Origin: Synechococcus sp. Tobar12-5m-g
GTDB taxonomy: Bacteria; Cyanobacteriota; Cyanobacteriia; PCC-6307; Cyanobiaceae
DNA length: 64,000 nt
Reading direction: 5' to 3'
Assembly: GCF_024345415.1 (NCBI RefSeq)
Contig: NZ_JAGQBB010000001.1
Span: forward strand, 62,001 to 126,000
Positions 45,900-54,567 of the stretch are shown piece by piece. Under the pieces are notes generated by a model, which was not told the origin of the DNA, searched no databases, and was given only the letters and a program-made list of their open reading frames with translations. Each line of letters begins with the position of its first letter. Positions within the stretch are counted from its first letter, which is position 1. The position numbers and the translations under genes are program-made.

Positions 45900-47537
45900 A
45901 TGGCCAGCGATCCCGGCCGGGTTCTGATCTTCGACACCACGCTTCGCGATGGTGAGCAGTCACCCGGCGCCAGCCTCAACCTGGAGGAAAAGCTGGCGAT
46001 CGCCCACCAGCTCACCCGGCTGCGGGTCGACATCATCGAGGCCGGCTTCCCCTTTGCCAGTGCCGGTGATTTCAACGCGGTGCAACGCATCGCCGACGCC
46101 GTGGGCACCCCCGAAGGCCCGGTGGTCTGCGGCCTGGCCCGGGCCACCCGCGGCGACATCAAGGCCTGCGCCGAAGCGGTGGCCCCCGCTGCCCGTCGCC
46201 GCATCCACACCTTCATCGCCACCAGCGACATTCACCTGGAGCACAAGCTGCGCAAGAGCCGCCCCGAGGTGGTTGAGATCGCAGCGGAGATGGTGGCCTA
46301 TGCCCGCTCCCTGGTCGACGATGTGGAGTTCTCCTGCGAGGACGCCGGCCGCAGCGACCCCGACTATCTCTACGAAGTGATCGAGGCCGCCATCGGCGCC
46401 GGTGCCACCACGATCAACATCCCCGACACGGTGGGCTACACCACGCCAGCGGAGTTCGGTGCCCTGATCGCCGGCATCGACCGCCATGTGCCCAACATCA
46501 GCCAGGCGGTGATCTCCGTCCATGGCCACAATGATCTCGGCCTTGCCGTGGCCAATTTTCTCGAGGCCGTCAAGAACGGGGCCCGCCAGCTGGAGTGCAC
46601 GATCAACGGCATTGGCGAGCGGGCCGGCAACGCCTCCCTCGAGGAGCTGGTGATGGCCCTGCATGTGCGGCGCAGCTATTTCAACCCCTTCCTGGGTCGC
46701 TCAGCCGGCAGCACCCAGCCGCTCACCGGCGTCCGCACCGAGGAGATCGCCAAAACCTCACGGATGGTGTCGAACCTCACGGGCATGGCCGTGCAGCCCA
46801 ACAAGGCGATCGTGGGGGCCAATGCCTTCGCCCATGAATCCGGCATCCACCAGGACGGTGTGCTCAAGAACCGCCTCACCTACGAGATCATCGACGCCCG
46901 CACGATCGGCCTCACCGACACCCGCCTCTCCCTGGGCAAGCTGAGTGGTCGCAGCGCCTTCCGGGCACGGCTCGAGGAGCTCGGCTACAGCCTGGAGCGC
47001 GGCGACCTCGACGATGCCTTCGCCCGCTTCAAGGAACTGGCCGACCGCAAGCGTGAGATCACCGACCGGGATCTCGAAGCGATCATGAGCGACCAGGCCC
47101 AACAGAGCGAAGCCCTCTACACCCTCAAGCTCGTTCAAGTGAGCACGGGCACGAACCTGCAGCCCACCGCCACCGTCACCCTGATCAGCGCCGATGGGGC
47201 CGAACTCACCGAGGCGGCGATCGGAACCGGCCCGGTGGACGCGGTCTGCCAGGCACTCAACAGCCTGGCGCGGGTGCCCAATGAGCTGGTTGAGTTCAGT
47301 GTGAAGTCCGTCACCGAGGGGATCGACGCCATGGGCGAAGTGACGATCAGGCTGCGCCACCAAGGGGTGCTCTATTCCGGTCACGCCGCCGACACCGACA
47401 TCGTGGTGGCGGCGGCCCAGGCCTTCGTCAATGCCCTCAACCGCCTGCTGCAGGGCAGCGAGCGCCCTCCATTGCACCCCCAGATGGCGCCGTTGTCTGT
47501 CGGAGACATCCCCCTGGCTGATCGCCCTCGCGTCTGA
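45900..47537 (+). CDS. leuA: 2-isopropylmalate synthase
   Basis: A 545-residue enzyme for the first committed step of leucine synthesis, condensing acetyl-CoA with 2-oxoisovalerate. The catalytic barrel shows [16 protein letters not shown] (Arg/Asp), [15 protein letters not shown]-like sequence near residue 180, and the metal site [21 protein letters not shown] follows, then a C-terminal LeuA dimer domain for feedback control. GTGs and ATGs upstream give no better start than ATG 45900. The length is normal for the long form. Confidence 0.96.
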   Translation: MASDPGRVLIFDTTLRDGEQSPGASLNLEEKLAIAHQLTRLRVDIIEAGFPFASAGDFNAVQRIADAVGTPEGPVVCGLARATRGDIKACAEAVAPAARRRIHTFIATSDIHLEHKLRKSRPEVVEIAAEMVAYARSLVDDVEFSCEDAGRSDPDYLYEVIEAAIGAGATTINIPDTVGYTTPAEFGALIAGIDRHVPNISQAVISVHGHNDLGLAVANFLEAVKNGARQLECTINGIGERAGNASLEELVMALHVRRSYFNPFLGRSAGSTQPLTGVRTEEIAKTSRMVSNLTGMAVQPNKAIVGANAFAHESGIHQDGVLKNRLTYEIIDARTIGLTDTRLSLGKLSGRSAFRARLEELGYSLERGDLDDAFARFKELADRKREITDRDLEAIMSDQAQQSEALYTLKLVQVSTGTNLQPTATVTLISADGAELTEAAIGTGPVDAVCQALNSLARVPNELVEFSVKSVTEGIDAMGEVTIRLRHQGVLYSGHAADTDIVVAAAQAFVNALNRLLQGSERPPLHPQMAPLSVGDIPLADRPRV

Positions 47538-47593
47538 GCCCTTGCCATGGGCCGGCCTTGGTGGTGGAGAATCCCAGGACCACGCCGGCTCCC

Positions 47594-47932
47594 ATGACGC
47601 TCCTTGCCGTCTACACCACGGTCAGCACTCTGGAGGACGCCCGTGTCCTGGCGAAGCTGGCCATCAACGCCAAGCTGGCGGCCTGCGTGCAGCTCGAGCG
47701 GATCGAGAGCTTCTATTGCTGGAAGGGAACGATGGAAAACGACCAGGAGATACGGATTCTCTTCAAAACCACCCCGGATCGCTATGACGTGCTCCGCGAT
47801 GCGTTGCTGGAGCATCATCCCTACGATCTACCGGCGATCCATGCCGTCCAGGCCCTTCATGTCAGCAAGGCCTATGCCGAGTGGGTGCAGATCAGCCTGG
47901 CCGAAGTGGCAGGTGCCGATGGGAATGGCTGA
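47594..47932 (+). CDS. cutA: Divalent cation tolerance protein CutA
   Basis: A 112-residue trimeric PII-like-fold protein. It has TTVSTLEDARVLAKL, LAACVQLERIESFYCWKG, the EIRILFKTT strand, and HPYDLPAIHAV, the family C-terminal signature. ATG 47594 gives the normal CutA length. It is 56 bp after leuA on the same strand and may be co-transcribed. Associated with copper tolerance in other bacteria; role here not shown by sequence. Confidence 0.93.
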   Translation: MTLLAVYTTVSTLEDARVLAKLAINAKLAACVQLERIESFYCWKGTMENDQEIRILFKTTPDRYDVLRDALLEHHPYDLPAIHAVQALHVSKAYAEWVQISLAEVAGADGNG

Positions 47933-48004
47933 TTCGATCCAACCCACCTGGGAACAGGCATTTGTCGGTGCTTGAGCACGGTTCTTCTGGCTCAGTTTCC
48001 AGTT

Positions 48005-48345
48005 AAAGGGCTGCTGTCGTCGTCCCCGACCGCCAGCTCCGGAGGTAACGGTGCATCCAGGCTGGCCATGTGGATACGGATCTGATGGGCCCGCCACCAA
48101 CACACCAGAACCTGGCCGAGCCGGGCGAACAAGGGCAGTGCTCGAAGCACCGTCAGGACGCGATGGGTCTCCAAGCAGGCCGCCTTGCTCTGGCGCAGTT
48201 GGGAACTGGGCCAGGAACAGGCGGCCGGTTAGCAAGCGCAGACCAGCAAACCCGAGGTTGAACCGTCCCAGCTGCGCAACACGGGTTGGGGCTCACCGCC
48301 AGGCTCGCCCGTCAACCGGCGCAATAGCTGCCGTCGGAGTCCTCC
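48005..48345 (-). pseudogene. Decayed RluA-type pseudouridine synthase copy
   Basis: The minus strand retains, in order but with frameshifts and stops, pieces of the same protein family as the intact gene at 49.2-50.3 kb. One extra base apart, it encodes LGRSTSGLLVCA (about 48242-48275; intact copy LGRHTTGLLVCA). Next comes AQLRQSKAA (about 48180-48210; intact AQLRESTAA), then ETHRVLT (intact KTYRALT). Last is AHQIRIHMASLDAPL (about 48046-48090; intact PHQIRIHLASIGAPL). The N-terminal third and the C-terminus are missing. This accounts for most of the 640-bp gap between cutA and the repeat gene. Confidence 0.8.
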
Positions 48346-48486
48346 TCAGAGCAGGTCACAGATCAGGCAGACTACGAAGCTGTCGGACTCTGACCTCCAG
48401 GACCCACCGTCCTGGATACTCGAACCAAAAGGAGACCCCCCACGAAAACCCCCGCCGGGTTGATAAAAGCCCTAAAGGCGCATTTG

Positions 48487-48515
48487 GTCATGTCTCTGCC
48501 CGCACTGGACATGAC
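48487..48515 (+). promoter_or_regulatory. Perfect 8-bp inverted repeat upstream of the repeat-protein gene
   Basis: GTCATGTC (48487-48494) is the exact inverse complement of GACATGAC (48508-48515), separated by 13 bases. It lies 57 bp before the start codon of the tandem-repeat protein, in its probable leader. It could form an RNA stem-loop or be a dimeric regulator site. No U-tract follows, so it is not a simple terminator. Confidence 0.4.
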
Positions 48516-48572
48516 TGGTTCATCCGCAAGTATGAAACTGTTCTTTGTCCCCCCTTCTTCGGGCATCAACCC

Positions 48573-49193
48573 ATGAAAACCTTCCTACTGGCTCTGACCG
48601 CCCTCGGAGCTATTGTTCTGATTCACCCTCTGGCTGCCGTCCCTGCCAGGGCCGATACCACCATTACCGGCCCCGGCGGCCGCACCATCACCGGCACCAC
48701 CGAACGCACGCCAGGCTCCAAGCAGGTCGAGTGGACCGATCAGCAGGGCCGCACCTACACACGGGATACCACCTACGGCGGCGGCACGGGCAACACCACG
48801 ATCACCGGCCCCGGCGGCCGCACCGTCACCGGCACCGCCGAACGCACGCCAGGCTCCACCCAGGTCGAGTGGACTGATCAGCAGGGCCGCACCTACACAC
48901 GGGATACCACCTACGGCGGCGGCACGGGCAACACCACGATCACCGGCCCCGGCGGCCGCACCGTCACCGGCACAACCGAACGCACGCCAGGCTCCAAGCA
49001 GGTCGAGTGGACTGATCAGCAGGGCCGCACCTACACACGGGATACCACCTACGGCGGCGGCACGGGCAACACCACCGTCACCGGCCCCGGCGGCCGCACC
49101 GTCACCCGCTCCGCCGAACGCATGCCAGGCTCCTCGCAGGTCGAGCGGACAGGTCGGCGTGGCCGCACCTACACCAGGAACACCACCTATTGA
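48573..49193 (+). CDS. Secreted tandem-repeat protein (46-residue repeats)
   Basis: A 206-residue protein. A clear signal peptide (MKTFLLALTALGAIVL and onward, cleavage near PARA) is followed by four tandem repeats of 46 residues. Each repeat reads TT-I/V-TGPGGRT, a variable GT-x-ERTPG, a QVEWTDQQGRTYTRD segment and a TTYGGGTGN linker. The fourth repeat is diverged and truncated. The mature chain is rich in Thr, Gly and Arg with no Cys, suggesting an extended beta-rich cell-surface or periplasmic protein. I do not recognise a named family. ATG 48573 is well placed for the signal peptide. Its 3' end overlaps the convergent pseudouridine synthase by 7 bp. Confidence 0.85.
   Translation: MKTFLLALTALGAIVLIHPLAAVPARADTTITGPGGRTITGTTERTPGSKQVEWTDQQGRTYTRDTTYGGGTGNTTITGPGGRTVTGTAERTPGSTQVEWTDQQGRTYTRDTTYGGGTGNTTITGPGGRTVTGTTERTPGSKQVEWTDQQGRTYTRDTTYGGGTGNTTVTGPGGRTVTRSAERMPGSSQVERTGRRGRTYTRNTTY
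48657..49190 (+). repeat. Four in-frame 138-bp tandem repeats
   Basis: Units begin at 48657, 48795, 48933 and 49071, exactly 138 bp apart. The first three are nearly identical at the DNA level, including silent positions; the fourth is shortened and more diverged. Exact spacing and nucleotide identity point to recent unequal recombination or slippage. Copy number may vary between strains. Confidence 0.95.
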
Positions 49194-50284
49194 GGCTGGT
49201 GAAGAGAGGTCTTAGCTCTGTGTGAGTCGTCGAGGGGCCCATAGCGCAGCTCCGGAGGGCATGGGGCCACTAGCTCCAACTCCGCTCCATTGGGTAGTGG
49301 CAGCCTGAGTTGATGGGCATGGAGAAGATAGCCTCCTTCTCCGGGTCGCATCCCGGGGTGGGCCTTTCCGCCGGGCAGGAAGAGGGGGTCCCTCAGCAAT
49401 GGGGCCCCGATACTTGCCAGATGGATCCGGATCTGGTGCGGCCGGCCACTGCCGATCGTCACGGTGACCAGGCTGGCATCCTCTCTTCTCTCCAGCAAGG
49501 TGATCCGGCTGATCGCCGGAAGCACCCCGTCAACGTCGGCTGAACCCGAACCCGCCCAGATCTGACCCAGGAGCGGATGGGGTTTTCTACAGATCGACGT
49601 GGTGATTTCCAGGCTCTCCCCAGGGGCCAAGGCAAGGGGAAAAGGAGCCGTCAGGGCCCGGTAGGTCTTGCGACAGGGCCAGGCAGGCCACCCCGAGGAG
49701 CATGCCTGGCCAAGGCCCCCAGCCACGTCCAGCGCAGCTGCCGTGCTTTCGCGCAGTTGGGCGCTCAGCCAGGAGCGCATCATCGGCGTGCGGGCACAGA
49801 CCAGCAGGCCAGTGGTGTGGCGTCCGAGCCGGTGAACCGGCCGGGGCACTCCGCCTTGGGCCCGGCTCCCGGCTTCGGGAAAGCGGCGCTCCAGCAGCCG
49901 CAGCACGGTGTGCTCCAGCCAACCGCCTCCCGGCAGGACCGGGAGGCCGCGGGGCTTGTCCATAACGTAGAGATCGCCATCGTCGAACACGACTGGCCAC
50001 CTTTCCGGCACGGCCTCCTCCCGCCAGGGGGGACGATGCCAGGTCAGCCGATCACCCACGGCCAGGGGCCCATCGACCTGGACCCCCTCGCCGTTGTGAC
50101 GGATCTCGCCGGCCTTGAGCCGCTGCAGCCACACCTCCCGACCGGAATGCCGGTAGCGGCCCGCATAGAAGGCGCTCAAAGAGAGCGCGTGGTTGGCCGG
50201 GTCGACCCGGTCGCGGTAGATCCAGCCGCCGTTGAGGCCCGCCGGCAACCAGCCTGGCGGGGAAAGGGATCCGCCCCCCCTCAA
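49187..50284 (-). CDS. RluA-family pseudouridine synthase
   Basis: A 365-residue protein with an N-terminal S4-like RNA-binding region (WLQRLKAGEIRHNG) and a RluA catalytic domain: VMDKPRGLPVLPGGG, PVHRLGRHTTGLLVCA, CRKTYRALTA and GRPHQIRIHLASIGAPLL. In RluA/RluD enzymes the catalytic Asp lies in HRLDR; here that residue is Gly154 (HRLGR). The decayed copy at 48.0-48.3 kb has the same LGR, so this is a subfamily trait rather than a point mutation. It overlaps the response-regulator gene by 4 bp. Confidence 0.88.
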   Translation of the reverse strand: MRGGGSLSPPGWLPAGLNGGWIYRDRVDPANHALSLSAFYAGRYRHSGREVWLQRLKAGEIRHNGEGVQVDGPLAVGDRLTWHRPPWREEAVPERWPVVFDDGDLYVMDKPRGLPVLPGGGWLEHTVLRLLERRFPEAGSRAQGGVPRPVHRLGRHTTGLLVCARTPMMRSWLSAQLRESTAAALDVAGGLGQACSSGWPAWPCRKTYRALTAPFPLALAPGESLEITTSICRKPHPLLGQIWAGSGSADVDGVLPAISRITLLERREDASLVTVTIGSGRPHQIRIHLASIGAPLLRDPLFLPGGKAHPGMRPGEGGYLLHAHQLRLPLPNGAELELVAPCPPELRYGPLDDSHRAKTSLHQPQ

Positions 50285-51042
50285 TCGACCAGGCCGTTCT
50301 CCAGGGCATAGCGCACCAGCTCGGTGCGGCTGGTGGTGCCGGTCTTGATGAACAGACGGCTCACATACTTCTCGACATTGCGGATCGAGGTTTCCAGCCG
50401 CCGGGCGATCTCCTTGTTCATCAACCCTTCGGCCACCAGTTGCAGCACGCTGGCCTCCCGGGGGGTGAACTCGTGGCGCACCGGGGCCGCTGCTTTCTTG
50501 CCGCCGCCCAGTTGCAGCAGCGAGCGGATCTCGGTGATCTGGCGGGCCATCTGGCCGATGTCGGCATCGGCGTAGCGGGCAGCTTCGGCGAGCAGCCGCT
50601 CCTGGCGACGTACCACGTTGCGCACCCGTGCCACCAGCTCATCGGGATCGAAGGGCTTGGGGATGTAGTCGTCGACGCCGGCCTGGAAGCCCTCGATCCG
50701 GTCGGCAGTCATCCCCTTGGCGGTGAGGAAGATCACCGGCGTACCGCCGAGCCGTTCATCGGCCCGCAGGCGCCGCAACAGCTCATAGCCATCGCAGCGC
50801 GGCATCATCACATCGCTGATCACCAGATCGGGCAGCAGCTCCTGGGCGGCGGCCCAGCCCTGATCGCCATCGCTGGCGGTGCTCACCGCAAAGCCTTCAT
50901 CTTCCAGATAGGCCTGGACAGCGTTGCGCAGGCCGGGCTCGTCATCGACGAGCAGCAGGCGGGGCTGTGCCGGAGGGGTGAGCGGCTCGGCAGCCGCCGA
51001 AGCCTGGTCTTCCGCCGCGGTGGCGGGCACGTCTTGGCTCAT
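50281..51042 (-). CDS. Response regulator, receiver plus LuxR/NarL-type HTH
   Basis: A 253-residue transcription factor. The receiver domain (about 27-145) has LLLVDDEPG, phospho-acceptor Asp in LVISDVMMPRCDGYELL, and the conserved Lys in YIPKPFDPDEL. A linker helix precedes a C-terminal LuxR-type HTH with FTPREASVLQLVAEGLMNKEIA and NVEKYVSRLFIKTGTTSR. It resembles the NarL/Ycf29-like regulators of cyanobacteria. No histidine kinase is adjacent. It overlaps the pseudouridine synthase gene by 4 bp. Confidence 0.9.
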   Translation of the reverse strand: MSQDVPATAAEDQASAAAEPLTPPAQPRLLLVDDEPGLRNAVQAYLEDEGFAVSTASDGDQGWAAAQELLPDLVISDVMMPRCDGYELLRRLRADERLGGTPVIFLTAKGMTADRIEGFQAGVDDYIPKPFDPDELVARVRNVVRRQERLLAEAARYADADIGQMARQITEIRSLLQLGGGKKAAAPVRHEFTPREASVLQLVAEGLMNKEIARRLETSIRNVEKYVSRLFIKTGTTSRTELVRYALENGLVD

Positions 51043-51080
51043 GGACCTGGCTGTTGTGCAGGCAATCTATCCAGGTCGGC

Positions 51081-51578
51081 TCAGCGCAGGCCGCCGGGCA
51101 GCACCAGCTCCCTCTCGACCCGAAAACCGCTGTAGCCGAGCTGCAGGGCCAGGGGGCGAAGGCCAGCCGGATCCTTGCCCGCCTGCTCAGGGAAACAGGC
51201 GGCCCACCAGACCAGATGATCGATGCGGTTGGCGGAGGAAATGGCTCCGCCGGGGTTGAGTTCCCGCAGGATCAGGTGGCGGCCGTCGTTGGTCACCCGG
51301 GTCGGCGCTGCGATTGAGCAGCGGATCGTTTCGCTGCGCACCTTCACATCGTTGGGCAGCTCCTCCCACACCTTGATCCGCTTCAATCCCGGCTCGGCGG
51401 GGTCCGGGGTGATGGCGTACACGCCCAGGGCCTGGGGACCGCCCGGGATGGTGCGCTCGAACAGCAAGGCCATCCCCGGTGGCCGGTTCTCGGACGGGAT
51501 GCGGACCGCGGCTCCCTGGCCATGGGCGGCGCCGGCGGCCAGCAGCAAGGAACACAGCGCCAGTTTCACTCGGTTCAT
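51081..51578 (-). CDS. Secreted hypothetical protein
   Basis: A 165-residue protein with a clear signal peptide (MNRVKLALCSLLLAAGAAHG) and a soluble domain containing IRCSIAAPTRVTNDGRHLILRE and LVWWAACFPEQAG. Two Cys in the mature part could form a disulfide. No known family is recognised. ATG 51578 was selected because it starts the signal peptide; the frame extends further upstream. It lies 38 bp upstream of the response regulator on the same strand. Confidence 0.75.
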   Translation of the reverse strand: MNRVKLALCSLLLAAGAAHGQGAAVRIPSENRPPGMALLFERTIPGGPQALGVYAITPDPAEPGLKRIKVWEELPNDVKVRSETIRCSIAAPTRVTNDGRHLILRELNPGGAISSANRIDHLVWWAACFPEQAGKDPAGLRPLALQLGYSGFRVERELVLPGGLR

Positions 51579-51815
51579 CGGATCAACCAGCCCACTGGGC
51601 GCAACCACCTTGCATCCTCTCAGGGTGTTGCCAAGGCCGGCGTAGCGAAGTCCTGGTGGGATCGGCGCTTGATTCTGCTGTTTCGTGTGGAGAAGGATGG
51701 CTCGCTCCAGCATGAGATTCTTCCACTGACTTCGAGGAATGAAGGTGTGGTTTTATGTCAGGAGTGGGGCTGAACGATCTTCAGAATTAGATTGATCCAA
51801 GCGAAAAACTCGGTG

Positions 51816-53552
51816 ATGATCCTCACACTTCTTCTGCGTTCGCAACACCTGAGGCAGTTTCTCTCCTGGGCTCATTCCATACCTGTGCTGGCTCAGCTGA
51901 TCAACCGATTCGCCACCAATGCGATTGCCCGTTCCACCACGGCACGGCCCAGACCGTTCAGCCTGTGGTCGCCGGTGAAGGCAGGGGATGGGGCGGATCA
52001 AGCACAGGATGGGGCGCCGCAGAGCTATGGGCCGATCTCGGAGTACACCTCCTGGCCAGCGCTCACGGACCGCACCTTTTCCGCCCGTCACCTAGCTCCA
52101 GCCAGCAAGGCTTCGATTCAGTCCTTGCCTCAGGATCTTCCCTACAACCGCGAAACGAAGCAGTGGGGATCGATCACCAGCCTGTTCGAGCGTCCCAGCA
52201 ACGAGCTCGGTGAGGGGGTGATCCGCACCGATCGATCCTCGGTGTTGTTCCTGTTCTTTGCCCAGTGGTTCACCGACAGCGTGCTTCGGATTGATCCCAG
52301 GGATCGTCGCAAGAACACCTCCAACCACGATGTTGATCTCTGTCAGATCTATGGGCTCAGCGAGCAGGAGGCCCGTTGCCTGCGCAGCGGCAGCAAGGGC
52401 CGGCTGCGCTCACAGCTGATCGATGGCCAGGAGTTCCCGGATTATCTGGGCGAGCGCGATCAGGCTGGCGCTTGGCAGGTCAAGAAGATTTATCGGTGCG
52501 CTGGGGATCAAGCGGGCCATCCAGTTCCGGGGTGCGGCCTGCATCCCCACGGCAACACCGAATGGATGAAAGCATCGCTGCAGGGCAGCTTCGCGCCTGG
52601 CAGCCTCACGGAATCTGAGTTCGAGGGTCGGCTGGATCGCCTCTATGCAACCGGTTTGGAGCGGGGAAATTCCTCCGTGGGTTATGTGGCGCTGAGCCTG
52701 ATCTTTCTGCGCGAGCACAACCGCCTGTGCACCGCCTTGGCTCAGGAGCCTGATTGCTCGGGCTGGGACGACGAGCGATTGTTTCAGACCGCGCGGATGA
52801 TCAACATCTGCATCCTGCTGAAGTTAACCGTTGAGGATTACATCAACCACATTGCCGGCCACAAGCTTTTTCTGCTTGATCACACCTTTGCCGAACAGCA
52901 GAACTGGTACCGCACCAACTGGATTGCCCTGGAATTCGATCTCCTGTATCGCTGGCACGGGTTGGTGCCTGATCAACTCACGGTGAATGGCTCGAACGTC
53001 AGTGCCAACGAGTTCCGCTGGAACAATGCCCTGCTCGAGGAACTCGGCGTAGCCAGCCTGATCAACAATGCCTCAGCACAACCTGCGGGCAAAATCGGGC
53101 TGGGCAACAATCCGAGCTTCCTGATGGGATCGGAGTATCAAACCATCAAGATGGGCCGCGATTTCAGGCTGCAGAACTACAACGCTTACCGAGAACACTT
53201 CCAACTCTCTCCGCTCAAGGATTTCAGCGAGCTCACCAGCAACACCGATCTTGCCGATCGGCTTGCACACCTCTATGGATCCATCGATCAGCTGGAACTT
53301 GTGGTGGGCCTGTTTGCCGAAGAAGCGTCGCAGGGAGCCCTGTTTGGCCTGTTGATGCTGAAGATGGTGGCTTACGACGCCTTCACGCAGATCTATACCA
53401 ATCCGCTGCTCTCAACACACATTCACACCCCCGAAACGCTCACGACCTATGGACTGGAGCAGATCGCGATCACCAAGACATTTGAGGATCTGGTGGCCCG
53501 CAATCTCCCTGTGGGCTCCGAGTTCCGCGCCACGCTTGGGGTGTCGGTTTAG
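51816..53552 (+). CDS. Cyclooxygenase-like animal-type haem peroxidase, distal His replaced
   Basis: A 578-residue protein of the animal haem peroxidase family, close in motif order to prostaglandin synthases and linoleate dioxygenases. HDVDLCQIYGL, LYRWHGLVPD and LYGSIDQLELVVGLFAEE all align with cyclooxygenase. Tyr378 (the radical Tyr, COX Tyr385) and His381 (the proximal haem ligand, COX His388) are kept. The distal segment reads FFAQWFTDSV where cyclooxygenase reads FFAQHFTHQF: the Gln is kept but the distal His is Asp154. The COX Ser530 position is Ala-Phe. The start is ATG 51816, with GTG 51813 and TTG 51792 also possible. Predicted to be a fatty-acid dioxygenase; peroxidase activity is doubtful. 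Confidence 0.87.
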   Translation: MILTLLLRSQHLRQFLSWAHSIPVLAQLINRFATNAIARSTTARPRPFSLWSPVKAGDGADQAQDGAPQSYGPISEYTSWPALTDRTFSARHLAPASKASIQSLPQDLPYNRETKQWGSITSLFERPSNELGEGVIRTDRSSVLFLFFAQWFTDSVLRIDPRDRRKNTSNHDVDLCQIYGLSEQEARCLRSGSKGRLRSQLIDGQEFPDYLGERDQAGAWQVKKIYRCAGDQAGHPVPGCGLHPHGNTEWMKASLQGSFAPGSLTESEFEGRLDRLYATGLERGNSSVGYVALSLIFLREHNRLCTALAQEPDCSGWDDERLFQTARMINICILLKLTVEDYINHIAGHKLFLLDHTFAEQQNWYRTNWIALEFDLLYRWHGLVPDQLTVNGSNVSANEFRWNNALLEELGVASLINNASAQPAGKIGLGNNPSFLMGSEYQTIKMGRDFRLQNYNAYREHFQLSPLKDFSELTSNTDLADRLAHLYGSIDQLELVVGLFAEEASQGALFGLLMLKMVAYDAFTQIYTNPLLSTHIHTPETLTTYGLEQIAITKTFEDLVARNLPVGSEFRATLGVSV

Positions 53553-53689
53553 TGCTGGGATCATGGCAAGAGCCATTGGGATGAAACCAGTGGATTGGAC
53601 AGGATCGCGCCAAAACAAATCCGATGCTGCTCGCTTCGGTCGGTGGCGGCGGCGCTGAGGAGATTTCATCCCTGAGCCTAGATCGGCAT

Positions 53690-54250
53690 CACGTTCTGCT
53701 GGATCTGGGGCCTGTGATCAGAACGTTGTTTTTGCCAGCCCGTAGCAACGGGGCAGGGGGCGGGGGACGGGTGTGGATTGGGTCGCAACGGCGTAATTGG
53801 TAACAAGATCGTTGGGGTTCCTGGCAGATCCCACACCGGGGAAAACTCCGAAACCGCCAACAATGGAACTGAAAGGGGGAGTTGGGTCAATGAATCCAAG
53901 GGCCCAAACCACAGAAACCTACCGGTCCACACCACCTCCCTCCGTTTCATACGAAAACACAGGATTCACTGCTGCCCCATTGTCTTGGTTGAATCCGTTG
54001 CCGTTTGCTTGAACAGGGAAGCCTGAAGAGTCCTGGACTGGTGAGGCAAAATCCCTAGCAATAACTGGGTCGCGCCAGCAAGGCAAATGCCCACGGTCGG
54101 CGGGAGTGGATAATAAAATAGGGGTCGAAGAAAGGCTGGTCTTAACGAACGTCACCTCAAATGAAGTTCCGCCAACGGTAACGCTTACGGCCGAAGCAGG
54201 CTTCAAAACGCTACCAAACCGAGACAAGCCCTCCCCGCAAGCGCGAGTCG
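53690..54250 (-). pseudogene. Probable decayed PEP-CTERM-type secreted protein gene
   Basis: On the minus strand one frame reads ASAVSVTVGGTSFEVT and later DPVIARDFASPVQ, then NPVFSYETEGGG, ending near 53919. An adjoining frame carries on with TNYAVATQSTPVPRPLP (about 53740-53800). Together these resemble the beta-rich body and the YAVAT-x-VPxPLP tail of cyanobacterial PEP-CTERM proteins. No start with a signal peptide, no continuous frame and no C-terminal transmembrane helix remain. The rest of the gap to the desulfurase (to 54567) has no clear gene; a minus-strand C-terminal-like fragment ending at 54316 is not recognised. Confidence 0.45.
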
Positions 54251-54567
54251 ATGAGCAATTCTGAACATATCAGCGCAGCTTACACCCATAGTCGTTACTT
54301 AGATTAGATGCATTTTTAGGCCTTAGATTGCTTCCTTGCCGTAGTCACGGCAACAAACGTCACATCCTCCCGGGCTGCTTCATCTGCTGAAGCAATGAAT
54401 TGGATCCATTGCTTCTTTTTGATTCCGGCTTCGCGGCAGAGCAACACGTTCCAGTCGCCTCTGCTTTGGTTCAACACCGCCGGGTCTTGAACCGAGGCGC
54501 CCACTGCTACAAGGCAGAGTGGGCTTAGGCGACCTTCCGTCCCGTCTTCACCGCCCCCGACGAGCCC

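Noticed and set aside
48657-49190. Regular 138-bp repeats considered as a possible CRISPR-like array
   Set aside because: Units are contiguous without spacers, in frame and code for a secreted protein; length is far above CRISPR repeats.
54316-54545. Minus-strand fragment ending in VAVTTARKQSKA as a gene or transposase tail
   Set aside because: Only a short C-terminal-like piece is plausible; the rest of the frame is antisense to the cysteine desulfurase and no family could be recognised.
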